Notes: a model not told the origin generated them from the sequence alone. A stretch of 64,000 nt of DNA from Urechis unicinctus (GCA_034190875.2 CM067355.1:30434958-30498957), one strand, 5' to 3'; counted from the stretch's first letter, positions 49,318 through 61,435 are shown. Numbers and translations are program-made.

Positions 49318-49975
49318 AATATTTCCTTACAGATTCGAACCAGAAATGAGCGATTCAGATGTCTCCGATGAAGAGAAAAAAGACTGGTGATGTCACTGCT
49401 GCGCCTGGGTCTCATGCGGGTCATCCTGCCCAGGACATAGGGTTGCTACAGAACAATGCAAATTGCTACAGAACAATTCTAAATTTCACCAACAAAATAT
49501 GTAAACTCTTTTCCTAACAGTATACAACAGAGCTTTGCAGCAAATAATTCTTCTATATCAGACAGCAGACATGAGATATCACAAAGTTTTTGCCTGATCA
49601 AGTGGATGCAAGGGTTCATGTTTACAAAGTTGTACCATGTAAGTGTAAATGCTCCTACACAGGAATTGTAAACAAACTACAGCTAATTTCGCACTAGCTG
49701 CTGTTAATAAATAGAGATGCACTTTGATATATTATCATTATGGTCAGTGTTACATCAGAGTTTCTATGAATGTCGAGGCTAAAACATATTTGCCATACAA
49801 TATGTAATCCTTTATTACATACATTAATATTCCCATCACTACATTATGTTACAGGTGTTTGTGTGGCTACTGTCAACCAATGGCAGAGGTGGAAGAATCA
49901 GTGTGCTGTGTGGAGATTCCTCCAGTCATGACCTCCCTAGAGAACAGCCCCATTCCAACTGGTTGCATAACACAA
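49318..49975 (+). pseudogene. P2X7 ballast-like exons, unit 3
   Basis: The start of exon 1 is deleted (CTGTGCTAC joined to AATATTTCCTTAC). FPYRFEPEMSDSDVSDEE is kept, but two bases are lost in the AAAAAAGACACTGG stretch, shifting the frame. Exon 2 (from 49855) still begins CLCGYCQPMAEVEESVCC and is truncated like the others. Confidence 0.7.
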
Positions 49976-50187
49976 CTGGTTGACCAAACTATGGAAGGCT
50001 TCAACCGATGATGTTTGCAACTCGCCTGACATTTTGCAAAAAAAAAATTCCTAGCAGAGTAGATGGTTGTTGACCAACTTCTCTAGCTTAACAGCTACAT
50101 GACTGCCTGTTACTTTTAGAACCAAGTTATGCATGTAATTTTGAAGCATCTCGTAAAACATGTAAAGGCATATAACTAGGCCATTTA

Positions 50188-50463
50188 CTAAATAATGAAT
50201 AAAATATGATGCCAAAAATGGGGTGGGAGGTGTTCACTTGCCTCACCATCCTTTCTTGCTTGCTTGACAGCAGAGGCCTTGGCAAAAAGAGTAGACACAG
50301 CATTTTGCTTCAAAACCCGCTTACACCGTGGTATCCAACCAAATCTCTTCTCAAAGTTTCGGTGCCTGCCCAAAACATTCCTCGGTGAAATGAACCGAGC
50401 ACACAAATGATTACTTGCTGGGGAACAGCCCCAAACACAACAATAATTAACCATCGTGTTCAA
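50188..50463 (-). pseudogene. THAP domain remnant, unit 3 transposon
   Basis: Starts MVNYCCVWGCS as at 23441, then an internal deletion joins it to the second half of the domain out of frame. The CSVHFTEE, RNAV-TLF and KQARKDGEAS motifs can still be followed by switching frame. DNA-binding function is lost. Confidence 0.65.
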
Positions 50464-50894
50464 TCAGTCACAAGATGGCTGAAAACGATCAAAAATCCCA
50501 AAAAACGAGAGACGAATTCCGACAAATTACGAGAACAGGCTTACTTCACTGATGTCACACACCTGGGTCTGACCTAGATAATGGCTGCCGCAGCGTTTTG
50601 TTGAGCGCGCTAATTAGAACTGACATTTTATCAAATTTTGGCCTTAACTGATCAGATGCGACGGTTATTGGACCGGTATGTGTTTATTGATCACACTATG
50701 AATTGATTTCAGCGAAGTACCTATAACCTTGCGATAGGCACTTAAACGTACCCAACGTAGCATTATGATTGACACCATTGCCTCTTTCGTCCATCGTGAG
50801 CATCCTTTGCTCCTGCATAATTGCACACTCCATCCACGCTGATAGAATGTTAAAATCGACACTTACAAGCAGCTTTATGACAATGATAATTTCC

Positions 50895-51155
50895 TAGTTG
50901 TGGTGGGCAGCAGCTTCTCGGAAATGCTGCTATTGAAACTCTCTACCGTTTTGCAGGCAGTCTGCTTCAGTTGTTCAAACTTGTTTCACAGCTTCTCATT
51001 GTCGTTGAGGGAGAGGAACCAGGCGAGGAAGAAATCAAGTGGTAAAGGTTCTGGGTGGCCGTCATCGTCATCCTGGAGAGAAAGGAATCGCTCCAGCTTC
51101 TTGCAAAAGAAACCAAAACCACTTGTGGCTGCAACTTTGATGATCGCTCCGTGAA
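50895..51155 (-). pseudogene. Conserved helical coding fragment, unknown
   Basis: On the minus strand the frame reads AIIKVAATSGFGFFCKKLE, LSLQDDDDG, LAWFLSLNDNEKL, one stop (TGA; CGA in the copy at 24000), then NKFEQLKQTACKTVESFN. The same frame is open at 3870-4000 (AIIKVAATRGSGFFFKKLE) and 23905-24125 (NEVEQLKQTACKTVESF). Conservation of frame in three diverged blocks suggests real former coding sequence with a coiled-coil end. The family is not recognised. Confidence 0.4.
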
Positions 51156-52641
51156 CAAGGTCAATTCAGAGAATAGAGAGCTTTACTTAGGCATCCACAT
51201 TTGCTACCTGCGACATGCCGTCACATACTGTCAATGTCAAGCTTGTCTCAGATCCCTCTGCCGACACAGGGGACCAGCATTAATTGGGCACCGATATTCC
51301 TGGTCCTTCTGTGCAGCACGCCCCTCTATAGTGCTTTACTCGATAGCGATGAGAACCTGGGCATACTTGTACAATGTTGCTGATTCGTATTGTTGTTGCC
51401 AATGTTTCTTGGCTGCGCTGCCAGTTATAAAGTGTTTGAGTTGTGTCAGTTCTCACTGTTTGTTTACTGAATATGTCAAATCATATACAAGCAGGTTATT
51501 AAAGTACATCGTTATCATTTTACCAAAGGGACAGTTCCAAAACTAATAACATACATGGTTCATGCCTCGTAGCATCAAGGTGTTGTGTGTCTCTTTCTTC
51601 TCTTTCTTTATAAAGTCTTAATTTATTAGAAGATGCACCCAGCGAGACAGTCGTTCAAATTAAGCGTAATTGTATTAGTCCAAAAATTTCAAAGAAATGA
51701 TTTCCAACAAAGTCGTTATAGCAACACAAAAATGCTGGGCCGACAACTGAACTAAAATTCACGCGACCCGGTAAATCGACGAAAAGATGTACAATGTAGC
51801 GTGGACACTCGGTTTTTCCCAGACCATATGGTGTCATGAAGTACTTGCTAAACGGGAATAATTGAAATGCTGGAATTATTGTAGCGTATGTTCATAACGT
51901 ACCTAAGTCCACTCTGAATAATTTATGCCCCAAAGCTAGTGCATGTAAGTGCATAAAATGCGCACTGAAATATCAGCTGACAACAATCCACGCATTCGCA
52001 TGCCGTGTGTTCAGCTATATGCTTGCGCGTTCATTGGCGGGTCGATATTCTATTATAGAAATTATATATGCTCAAATACAAAAGGGCAGAAATACTGACT
52101 ATAGGAGAGACATATGCTGAGGTAACAGAACCACAATCAGAAAATTCAGACAGGCTGCTCTGAGGAATGAAAAACCTGATGTAGCAGATTTCGCCCTGTA
52201 TGAATTGATGGCAATGTAGAAGATATTTTCAAAAATACTGATCATTCGTGTAGCAGGTGTTGTATTGATTCTCATTTGCTGTAAGCTGTTTGCTAGGTCA
52301 CGTGATCTCCAGAAAACAGCGACTGCTAAGCACTTTTACACACTGCAGTGACAGACAGATGTGACGAGTGATAATGAATATAATGATGGTTGTCAATCGA
52401 GTTGATGCTGTGTCGGCCACTAGGCTTGTTTGAACATAACCTCGTATATACCATGGCCTGTCAACTTGGCTCAAGCTCCAATGCTCTCACCGAGCAGTAA
52501 ATCCATATCATACCATCCATCACCGCATCTCCTAGTTAGCCCGACTCAGGACCACTTCAACATCGTATACGAAATTGAACTGTGAAACACAAGGTTAATT
52601 GTGTACTGCAACTCCATCGGTTGTAAATAGAAAATTTAGGG

Positions 52642-52712
52642 TTGATGTTGTTGTTGTTGGTGGTGTTGCTGTTGTTGATTATAATAATGATGATGATGAT
52701 GACTATGGTGAT
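52642..52712. repeat. Trinucleotide microsatellite (GTT/GAT)
   Basis: The copy 3 version of the tract at 5472 and 25326, more interrupted. Confidence 0.85.
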
Positions 52713-53623
52713 GCAGATGTTAATGAAAGGGTCGGGTTGATACATTAGCCCGACCTCTTACTCTGATCATTGAGGCTTTAAAGCCAGACCACAGACCATG
52801 CACTGCTGGCAAAGAGCTTATAGCTACGCTTGGTGGCGTGTTGGCTCATGTTTATGCCACTTGTGTACAACACACCGTTTATGTATCTCAAAACCACCTG
52901 GATAATTCTGGGAGCTGTGCCCTCAGCCAATAACATGTCTCCATATTTGCCATGTAAGCAGCAGTTCCATGTGTTCCATTTTTATGAATTTATTGCAGGG
53001 CCACCTTAACGTGAAAGTGTTCACAGAACAGCCTGTCAGAAGTAAGCACCATAGAGTAGATGAAAGCTGGCCCCTTATTGTTCCAGTTCTCAACCCCGAT
53101 GTTCTTATATTCGGCATCCTTCTCTCATGCACAAACTTTGCCCAGGCAAATCTGGGACATAAGCGTTTTCAGCAAATAAAAAAGGGGAAGATGAAAAAAA
53201 AGAGGAAAAAAAAAAGAAGATCTATTCTTTTCTCCTGAGTATAGCAGGATGACTGTTGGAAAATACAGGTGCCGAAAGGCGAGATGTTATCTTATCACCC
53301 CCGCATAAAATGTGTATCTCAAACTGGTATATGTGCAGTGTAACACAGCTTGTTTAAGTTGAGCAGAACAAACCCTAGTTATAACGATTTGTTGCAGATA
53401 AGCGTCTTAGAGGTGATTATAAGCGGCAGGATTTCCTAGCCATTATCCAATCATTTCCTCGGTTTTTCTTTGAGGTTGCTTACAATCGTAAGATACCAGG
53501 TTTTAACTATTCACCAACATGAAAGCATATGATTTGTTGGGGATTCATATAAGAATATATAAGTTGTACAAATTGAAGCTGACACAAGTTTTTATTGGCG
53601 CATCGTTGGTCATAGCTATCAAT

Positions 53624-53775
53624 ATGGCAAGTCTACGTGGCTAAATTATGTTGTCTTGGGACTACATGGTCGCTTATTACACTAACGATTGTGCTATGCA
53701 TACCAGTTATTATGCAGGTAACAGAGATCAATGACACCTATTGCTTGATACAGCTGACCACACAACAGCACAGGT
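53624..53775 (+). pseudogene. Sulfotransferase exon 1 remnant, plus strand
   Basis: ATG at 53624 followed by GCAAGTCTACGTGG, i.e. MASLRG then TAA at 53642, where active copies read MASLRSS. In a shifted frame the signal anchor is still partly legible ([14 protein letters not shown]). No later exons follow, so this is the left-over start of a plus-strand copy such as that at 7.3-10.3 kb. Confidence 0.6.
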
Positions 53776-54044
53776 ATGGCCTCATTCTTCAAAGGAAGCG
53801 TTTATTATACCAGTTACAAAAATGGATAAACCCGCACGCCCCGCCCCCTCCCCCCGCAAGTGGATATATTGTTGAGAATCAGCGTAGATTTCTACAAACC
53901 AACCGTACATCTCTCAACTATTTCAATCACTGCTTGTGTAATATTAACCCATATATACCTTCGAAGTCAGAATAAAGTGACGCATATAACATGTACGTTA
54001 GATTTATTCATTTACACATGAGATGTTTAGCTGCGAAGAAATTG

Positions 54045-55975
54045 CAGGATTGTTTATATATTACCTCATTCCCTGGGATAGAGGGACAACCCTCTTTCAA
54101 AAAGCCCTCCTAAAATCAAAAAGAAATTATCACAACACCCTCAACACATTGTAGACCTTTTTATTAGACTCCAAACTGACAATATCATCAGACAAATCAA
54201 CCAGCGTAGTGTCATAAAATAAAAAGATTGCAAAATCCGTCGCCAAAAGAGGTCAACAAATTGATGATATAATATCTGAGGAGATTGCAATATCCTTCAG
54301 AGGAAACAATCACCCAAAAAATTGCCGTTCAAACTCTGAAAGGGCTACCTGCGTCAGCGGAAAAAACCGCCACCCCAGCATAAAAAATGGGGCTTTAAAG
54401 GGTATATACATCCGCAGAAGAAAGGACATAATTTGCATAATAAAATAGAGCTACAAAGGGTACGTACATATACCACTCACGATTATTCAGCATTTCTTCG
54501 ACAACTCCCACGCTCGGTACTTTTGCAACAGTGAGATCCAATCGCTCTGCGACTGAAAAGGGTAACGCAGGAAGTTTCGTGACCAAGTGAGCGATAACAT
54601 GGGTGGGGCGATCATACGGTAAAAGAGTCGATGCAAAGATGTGACAGTTAAAGCGTCACGGGTCAGTGTGAACCATAGCAAGTTCAAAACGTTCGGCTGA
54701 AAGTGTATCACATACTGTATAATCAAACATCATCTCAAGAACAAGAATTATATTGCACAAACAGTACCATAGCAATAAAACGCCAACAATTAAAGTGCAT
54801 GCTTACCATTACACTGTGTATTAACAACACACATCTGTGCTTCATATGTTTAGTGAGTGGGGCTATAGGTAGTGGGTGATTACATACGCGCCCCACCCTT
54901 CCGTTCTAACTATAAAAGATGACTTAAAGCTTGCGTCATTGTGTTACATATCACACCTTCTCTTCGGTTGTCGGCTCAAAAGGACATGATAAACTAAAAC
55001 TAGATACAGCAATTAATAGTAGTGACAGTAATGGTAATTCGACCGCCTGATCCGTTCATTAATATATTCCGCTGCACTGACAGCCAGAGGCAGCATATAA
55101 CCTTGATGATGAGGTATGTAGTACGATGCCAGTGTTTATTATCAACGTATTGTGGCTGGGGTAGACCAATGTCTTTAAAACGGGGTGCTATTCATCGGGT
55201 GCTCAGACGGAATCGTATAGGGTTAACATATCTAGCTGCGACAAGGAAGTAAAACGACAGTTGAAATGCCTCTGAGAGCTACGTCGGTTGATAGAGAAGC
55301 ATGGCTGGGGTCGACGCTCTCCACTTAGCTTTGGGAATGTTTGTGATCTTGCTGAGTGTGAGGTGGAGTGTTTTGGGGCTGGGAGTGAAAAGTTTGGGAG
55401 GGGCCTGTTCGAAAAGGATAACCCATTGCGATGAAGTGTATTCTTAATGTTCTGACTTAACGTCACTTTGAGGCTGCGAAAGAAGCCTGGATCGCAATGC
55501 CTCATCGATGGGTGAATTTGCTTGATAAAACGCGACAGAACACCCAAATAGCTGTTGCGCAACCACCTTGTTAGTCCAAGAAGCAGTTAACTCGGTTTCC
55601 ACATTTATGCAGATATGATTTCCTTAACTGTCAGGCGAACCTCCTTTACCACACACGCTGCAGCCACATCGGCTTATCTGCTGATACCGAATCTGTGCTT
55701 AAAAAGCCAACACCTGCATAAAAAATACCATCGCCTTATCTGACACCTAATAAATACAAGTCTCATAGAACAAGCACTCAAACGTTGGTTCAACTTTACA
55801 GAAACACTGCGTCGGCAGGAAACCGCCCAATGATTCATATACATATCTCTGTATATCCTTAAATACATCCCATAATTAGTTTTGGAATCTTTTTTCACTC
55901 GTACTTGCAATTTCTACAGGCATATAATTTCCATATAATGTGTGGACTGTTCATTGAATGCGTCATTTGTTATAG
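54045..55975. other. No gene seen
   Basis: Unique-looking spacer. Two minus-strand frames (54487-54726; 55203-55562, 119 codons, basic and Ser-rich) have no recognisable domain, and no exons for the signal peptide of the downstream receptor were found, although they are expected somewhere here or in the unseen 5' part. Confidence 0.45.
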
Positions 55976-56532
55976 CTTGTATATTTGGAAGTCAGCCAGG
56001 CTGTTATTTTGCATGTAACTGCGCCAATAATGCTACTTGTGCGACGAAACAACTGGTGCGTGTCCTGATGGCTGTAGAGACGGCCAACCACGACCTCCTG
56101 GTAATGAGGGGGCATTCGACTGGAGAGGACCCGTATGTAGGATAGGTAATGGAGAATAGGATACTTTTTTTCAATGTCACAATGTTAGTCTAATTGTCAA
56201 CAAAGCAATCATGGGTGAAACTATAGGTAACGTGGCGTATGGGAAGCCAGCAACACAAAGCGGAACACACATTATAACTGGATAGCTGGTAGAGCGGTTG
56301 ATGGCAGACTACCGACATCAGACTATAGGGAAGAGGGGGAATACTGCGCCCATACAAAAATAGAAGCACAAGACAATGCCTGATGGAGTGTGGACCTGGA
56401 GGGAATATACAGCATACACAACATCACTATATTCAACAGGAGACACTCAGATAGGCATGCATCAATGTGTATATGTAAGGGTGCACATGTATACGTACCT
56501 ACGTATGTACTTATGTATGAATGTATGCATGG

Positions 56533-56943
56533 ATTTATGTACGTACGTACGTACGTATGTATGTATGTATGTATGTATGTATGTATGTATGTATGTATGT
56601 ATGTATGTATGTATGTATGTATGTATGTATGTATGTATGTATGTATGTATGTATGTATGTATGTATGTATGTATGTATGTGTATGTATGTATGTATGTAT
56701 GTATGTATGTATGTATGTATGTATGTATGTATGTATGTATGTGGTGTATGTATGTATGTATGTATGTATGTATGTATGTATGTATGTATGTATGTATGTA
56801 TGTATGTATGTATGTATGTATGTATGTATGTATGTATGTATGTATGTATGTATGTATGTATGTATGTATGTATGTATGTATGTATGTATGTATGTATGTC
56901 TGTATGTATGTATGTATGTATGTATGTATGTATGTATGTATGC
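56533..56943. repeat. (ATGT)n tetranucleotide microsatellite, about 410 bp
   Basis: Long ATGT array in the intron splitting the FTP domain, interrupted by a few changes (GTATGTGT near 56680, GTGGTGTATG near 56742, GTCTGTATG near 56898). It opens long MYVCMYVC and HTYIHTYI frames on both strands, which are artefacts. Confidence 0.97.
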
Positions 56944-58900
56944 CACATGTATGTATGAATGTGTGCATGCATTTATGTATGCAATGATCGGTGAATATAT
57001 ACATGAAGATACGGTCATAATTTTTATTTGTGCATATATAAATTAGTGTTTGAATGAATGGAAGCCCGGCTGATTGCTGTTTGTTGTATTCAAATTATTT
57101 CCGTGCTAATGTGTGTTAATTGAAAACGATTTGCTATATAGGTTTTGATTGAACTAGATGGGGACCGAACCGGCCATATCAACATCACTGTCAGTAATTC
57201 CAGTGATTTCAGCGGTGCCAGTGAATGTGTATTCTATCTCGGACCATTGGAAAATGGAGAGGACGTGACTCTGGCATGTGTTGAACGTCTCGTTGGCCGC
57301 TATGTCAAGCTTCAGAGAACTGGCGGTGTTGATCCAAACATCCTCAACATCTGTGAGGTGGTTGTGAAGGGGCATGAAATCGTTATGGCTTGTAAGTTAA
57401 TTCATAACTTTCCGTATTCATTATCTATTGTTTTACCGCTTTATGTTTTGATCATGAATATTGTCCATGAAGGCGTTGATTGATTTGCTTTGACGCATAG
57501 TATCGGTTAGCTTTGATCCTATAACTGTAGGTGTTAAACCTAAGCTCATTGCTGAACCCTCTTTTAGCTGGTCTATTCTGCATCTTTGAGTTGTTGTTGA
57601 TGTTTACAAGAAAGCCAAAATTATGCACATTGCTCCATTTAAATCGTCGATGATGTATATAAATGTACATAATCTGACTAATGTAATTAAAACATATTCT
57701 AGCTGATATATTACGCATAATACACAATGCATGGCACCTTTGTGAAACGCACCTTCAATACCTTGAGGATGTTTTTTTTCAGATTGCGGCAATTGTCTCA
57801 TTCGCTGTGGTGAACTTTCATTAATTGTTGGTTGTGGAGAATGCTTTGGATATGTACCATCGCACGGCTTGACACGTGAGAACAAGAAGCTAAATTTATA
57901 CTCAAAGTATCAGAGTTAACATACTTTCGCTTACAAATCAAAATTGTTTTAAAGCTGATCCAGATGATCGGAGGCGCCATCTTGATTTTTATTTAGCGTG
58001 TACCGCAGGAAATTTCGGAATCAACTGTCTGCTCTCCTGTTCTGATCATCACTGTAAGGGAGGTCATACAACATGCAATCACGTTACTGGAGAATGTGTC
58101 AATGGATGTGACAACTGGTATCTCGGAGATAAATGCATCGAATATATAAGTAAGTGTATCGGTTGTTACCAAAAGTGGTGCAAAAAATATATTACAATCG
58201 GCTTCAGCTAAAGGGAACACTTGGTAACAAGTTGCTCATAGTTCATTATATTTACACAAAAGATTCTGAATGAGACAAGCTATTGTGAAGTAGAAGTAGT
58301 AAACATAACGCTGACAAAGCGTCCCATTTCATCATCATCCTGTAATGACATGCTTTCTATCAACGTCGCGTACAGACGAACCGAAACTTGGTAATGAGTC
58401 GTCAGTTCTTCCCAAATCAATGTCTCTTGGGCTCGTGAAGATACCATCTTTGCAAACCAGTCACAATATTATCGCTACCAGGTCCAGTATAAAATCCTAC
58501 ACGACTCAGAGTTTGAACCTGGTCCCTCATCACCTCAAGTAGTTGGTAAGAGCGAATACAGCGCCGTCATTGACTGTTTGAACTACAACACGTTGTACAC
58601 ACTGAGAGTGAATGCATACAGACAACACGGTGAACTGTTCCAATTGTCCATTTGGCCAACAGCGGAAGTGAGGGTCAAGAGATCCTGCATTGGTATACAA
58701 AACGTTTACAAAGTTACATTCGAGAAACATCTGTTGACCTCAATATCTCATTGAAAGCTATTTTATCTTATGATCACAGCCCCTGTCCCAGTCAACATCA
58801 CTAGGATCACAGCTGGTACAGCGACTTGGCCGTTCTCTATTGGCGTGGAGTGGCAGGCGAGTCCATGTAGATGTCCTTCCATATGTATCTAAGCACTATT

Positions 58901-59000
58901 NNNNNNNNNNNNNNNNNNNNNNNNNNNNNNNNNNNNNNNNNNNNNNNNNNNNNNNNNNNNNNNNNNNNNNNNNNNNNNNNNNNNNNNNNNNNNNNNNNNN
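58901..59000. other. Assembly gap, 100 N
   Basis: Exactly 100 N, the usual placeholder for a gap of unknown size. It falls inside the second FN3 domain of the receptor, so part of that exon and possibly whole exons are missing from view. Confidence 0.99.
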
Positions 59001-59762
59001 ACGAAAATATCGCATCCGATTCTAAGACTATGACGTTCACAATACAGGGTAATTAACGCAGTCAACCCGTTCGTTGAATAAAAATGATTGACACATTACA
59101 GGTCATAAGTGATATCACACGACAATATAACTTGGTGCACTGTTTCAGATACCACCGTGTCGACAGTTAGCACTCAGACAGCTACGACCGAAGGTAATCG
59201 TACACTTGTTTAAGTGGTTGTCAGTGTGATTGTTTGCTAATGCAAATGTCGTTTATTACTCTGTTTGTAAAAGATGGTGACTCCAGCGAATACTTGATGA
59301 CACTATTTGCCGTTCTCTTCGGTATTTCTGCTGTCATAAATATTGGCTTCGTATTCAATTGTATACGGAGTAAACTCTTACTGCTACGACGAGCAAACCC
59401 ACCGCGGGGTCTATTTGACGGAGCCCCTCTAATACAGATGCAACCTATTGCAACGATTGCTGCCTATGAAGGATTGGTAATGGGTTGCTGCATTGATGGT
59501 TCTGTATACGCATGCGCTGTCCGTTAGAGTTTTCCCTGATTATGGTGGTCCTTTGCCCGTGTAGGGTCCTGTATCCAGAGCGCCAGAGGGTCCATATGAT
59601 GAGCTCCAAATGGAAGAGAACCAGGTTCCTGCCGAGCCGGAGTATGAAAGGATGTGATGCATTGCATAGGGCGCTTTTATCATCTCGTAGTTTCCCCTCG
59701 TACGTAATACCTTGGCTTCTCCTAACAAAATGATGCGATGTGTAAGTAAACATCATGAGACT

Positions 59763-59768
59763 AATAAA
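59763..59768 (+). terminator. Polyadenylation signal AATAAA
   Basis: AATAAA about 105 bp after the receptor's TGA (59655-59657), in CTAATAAAACAAAA. Position and hexamer fit the 3' end of that gene. Confidence 0.6.
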
Positions 59769-59799
59769 ACAAAAATTATCTCATAACTTTACGGTGTTT

Positions 59800-60369
59800 T
59801 TTTTGGGTGGACATCATGTGAACATGTGTCGCTTGGTGTATTCAGCTTTTACTGGAGTTGATAGTCTGGACTGATGAGGTCATCAACAAAGCTAAGCCAA
59901 TAGTCAATGGTCAGTTGATGACAAGATTCGCTGTACTGTATGGATCACCTCTCAATAAAAACTTGGTTTAATATACTTGATGCAAGAATATATATTTGCG
60001 CAATACTGATGCAGAAAGAAATGATAAAATCAGACAAAATGTTACCACACAATACATAGGTCTGCGTTAGCGTCATCACCCACATCAAAGTACACTGAAA
60101 TGGGCGTGCTGATAAGGTAATGAATTCATTTGCTACCGGAACCGATAAGAGAGGTGACTTCCTGTGTAATGAAACAGGTCAAATTACCGAATTTACGATA
60201 GAAGAAGTCTTCAGGAATAAGCATTATGGACTAGGTAGTTGAATGCCTTCTGGGGGTTTATTTGAACATAAGCATTAGATATCAAAAGCAGCTTATCATT
60301 GAATTAGGTTGTGAGCTCCAGGTCGGCCACGAAACATGATTTCAAAGCTTCAAAGCAAACAGCACTTAC
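59800..60369. other. No gene seen
   Basis: Intergenic stretch between the receptor's 3' end and a microsatellite. No recognisable coding or repeat structure was noticed. Confidence 0.5.
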
Positions 60370-60374
60370 GCCAA

Positions 60375-60681
60375 TATATATATATATAAATATATAGATA
60401 TATATATATATATATATATAGGATATATAAATATTAGGGAGATATATATATATATATATATATCTATATATATATAAGAGAGAGAGATATCTATATATAA
60501 ATATATATATCTATAGTATATATATACTATATCTATATATATATATATATGTATATACATATATATTATATATTCATAAATATATTTATGTATATAGACA
60601 TATACATATATATATATATCTCTATATGTATATATATATATATAGAATATATATATATATCTATATCTCTCTATATATATA

Positions 60682-60740
<59 letters not shown>

Positions 60741-60811
60741 CTCTATATATATATATCTCTCTATATATCTCTCTCTCTATATATATATCTATCTATATAT
60801 ATATATATATT
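60375..60811. repeat. (TA)n/(TC)n-rich low-complexity tract
   Basis: Over 400 bp of TA repeats with interspersed CTCTC and TAGA motifs. The YIYI and LYIS frames in it are compositional. Confidence 0.95.
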
Positions 60812-61106
60812 ATGAATTGATATCAGCAAAGTACCTATAACTTTTCGATGGTATCGGGTCACTTCGCCCTGGGACACTTCGCCCCCGGGACAGTTCGGCC
60901 CCACTGGGACAGTTCGCCCCGGGTCAGTTCGCCCTCGCTGGGACAGTTCGCTCCCAGGTCAGTTCGCTACCGGATCAGTTCGCCCACACGCAATGCTACA
61001 CCCATGTTTTACATTATGTCTACCGTCCATCATCCCCGGATAGAGTGCTGTAAGGGCGTTTGGACGGGCCGCCGTCTCGGGACGATGTGCCCCTTGAACA
61101 AAACGA

Positions 61107-61435
61107 AGATAGGAATATCAACACAATTAAGCTCTTAATAAACATACATGACAAGAATATGAGAATAGAGGAATACGAACTTAGAGCCCACAAAAAAATA
61201 CATGTAACTCAATACGACACGGGCTCTTTATTCAACATTCATAAAACATACATAAAAAAAAGAAGATAGGAATATTAACACAACTCAGGCTCTTTATTCA
61301 ACATAAATAAAACATACATGATAATAATATGAGAATAGAGGAATACGAACTTAAAGCCCACTAAAAAATACATATATCGCAATACGACACGGGCTCTTTA
61401 TTAAACACTAATAAAACATACATACTAATACTGTA
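61107..61435. repeat. Left subterminal repeat array of the MULE
   Basis: Two imperfect copies of a roughly 165-bp unit containing AGAATAGAGGAATACGAACT and CAATACGACACGGGCTCTTT. The inverse of these motifs recurs at 62500-62995, forming long inverted repeats. Confidence 0.8.

Larger units (their letters stand above)
44519..50130. repeat. Tandem unit 3 of 3 (about 5.61 kb)
   Basis: Same order as units 1 and 2. At its right edge the sequence does not jump back to GCAGTTTGTG but continues as GCATGTAATTTTG into the rest of the transposon, as in the single copy at 22972 on the opposite reading. This marks the right border of the array. Confidence 0.93.
49090..50742. mobile_element. Internally deleted TTAA transposon with both ends
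   Basis: Left end at 49090 after TTAA (49086-49089). Right end TGCGATAGGCACT at about 50730-50742, followed by TAAA where TTAA is expected. Between them are a damaged P2X7-like exon pair, the SSVEAFHS-type tail remnant and the THAP region (50188-50463). At roughly 1.65 kb it is about half the length of the 20663 copy and shares its TAA stop before CSVHF, so the progenitor already carried that lesion or the two copies are related by the locus duplication. Confidence 0.7.
50890..54040. repeat. Segmental duplication block, copy 3
   Basis: Parallel to 3860-7322 and 23900-26265 and, like copy 2, begins about 140 bp outside the right end of the transposon. It contains the helical minus-strand frame (50895-51155), microsatellite 52642-52712, and a first-exon remnant at 53624. 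Copies 1 and 3 share the exon-1 remnant region that copy 2 lost. Beyond about 54040 the similarity to the other copies ends. Confidence 0.8.
55976..59657 (+). pseudogene. FTP-EGF-FN3 transmembrane receptor, short tail, damaged
   Basis: Type I receptor. Exons: EGF 55976-56145 (2 extra bases after NNATC); FTP/fucolectin part 1 from 56227 (NVAYGKPATQS, later VDLEGIYSIHN; one frameshift, TGA just before WSVDL); FTP part 2 57142-57391 (VGRYVKLQRTG, LNICEV); EGF 57783-57875; EGF 57997-58149 (FGINCLLSC, CNHVTGECVNGC); FN3 58376-58692 (1 base short; YRYQVQYKILHDSEFEP, YNTLYTLRVNAY); FN3 from 58780, frameshifted before the gap; stem 59149-59193 (Thr/Ser-rich); TM 59274-59476 (LMTLFAVLFGISAVINIGFV); tail 59565-59657 with YDEL and YERM, then TGA. 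Splice phases agree where checked. Similar ectodomains occur on molluscan receptor tyrosine phosphatases, but no phosphatase domain follows. No signal peptide found. Either a pseudogene or an indel-rich assembly of a real gene. Confidence 0.75.

Noticed and set aside
55203..55562. 119-codon minus-strand ORF
   Set aside because: Basic, Ser-rich, no domain recognised, no splice or promoter context. Kept only as a note.
56376..57046. Long MYVCMYVC and HTYIHTYI proteins on both strands
   Set aside because: They are translations of an ATGT microsatellite, open in several frames at once.
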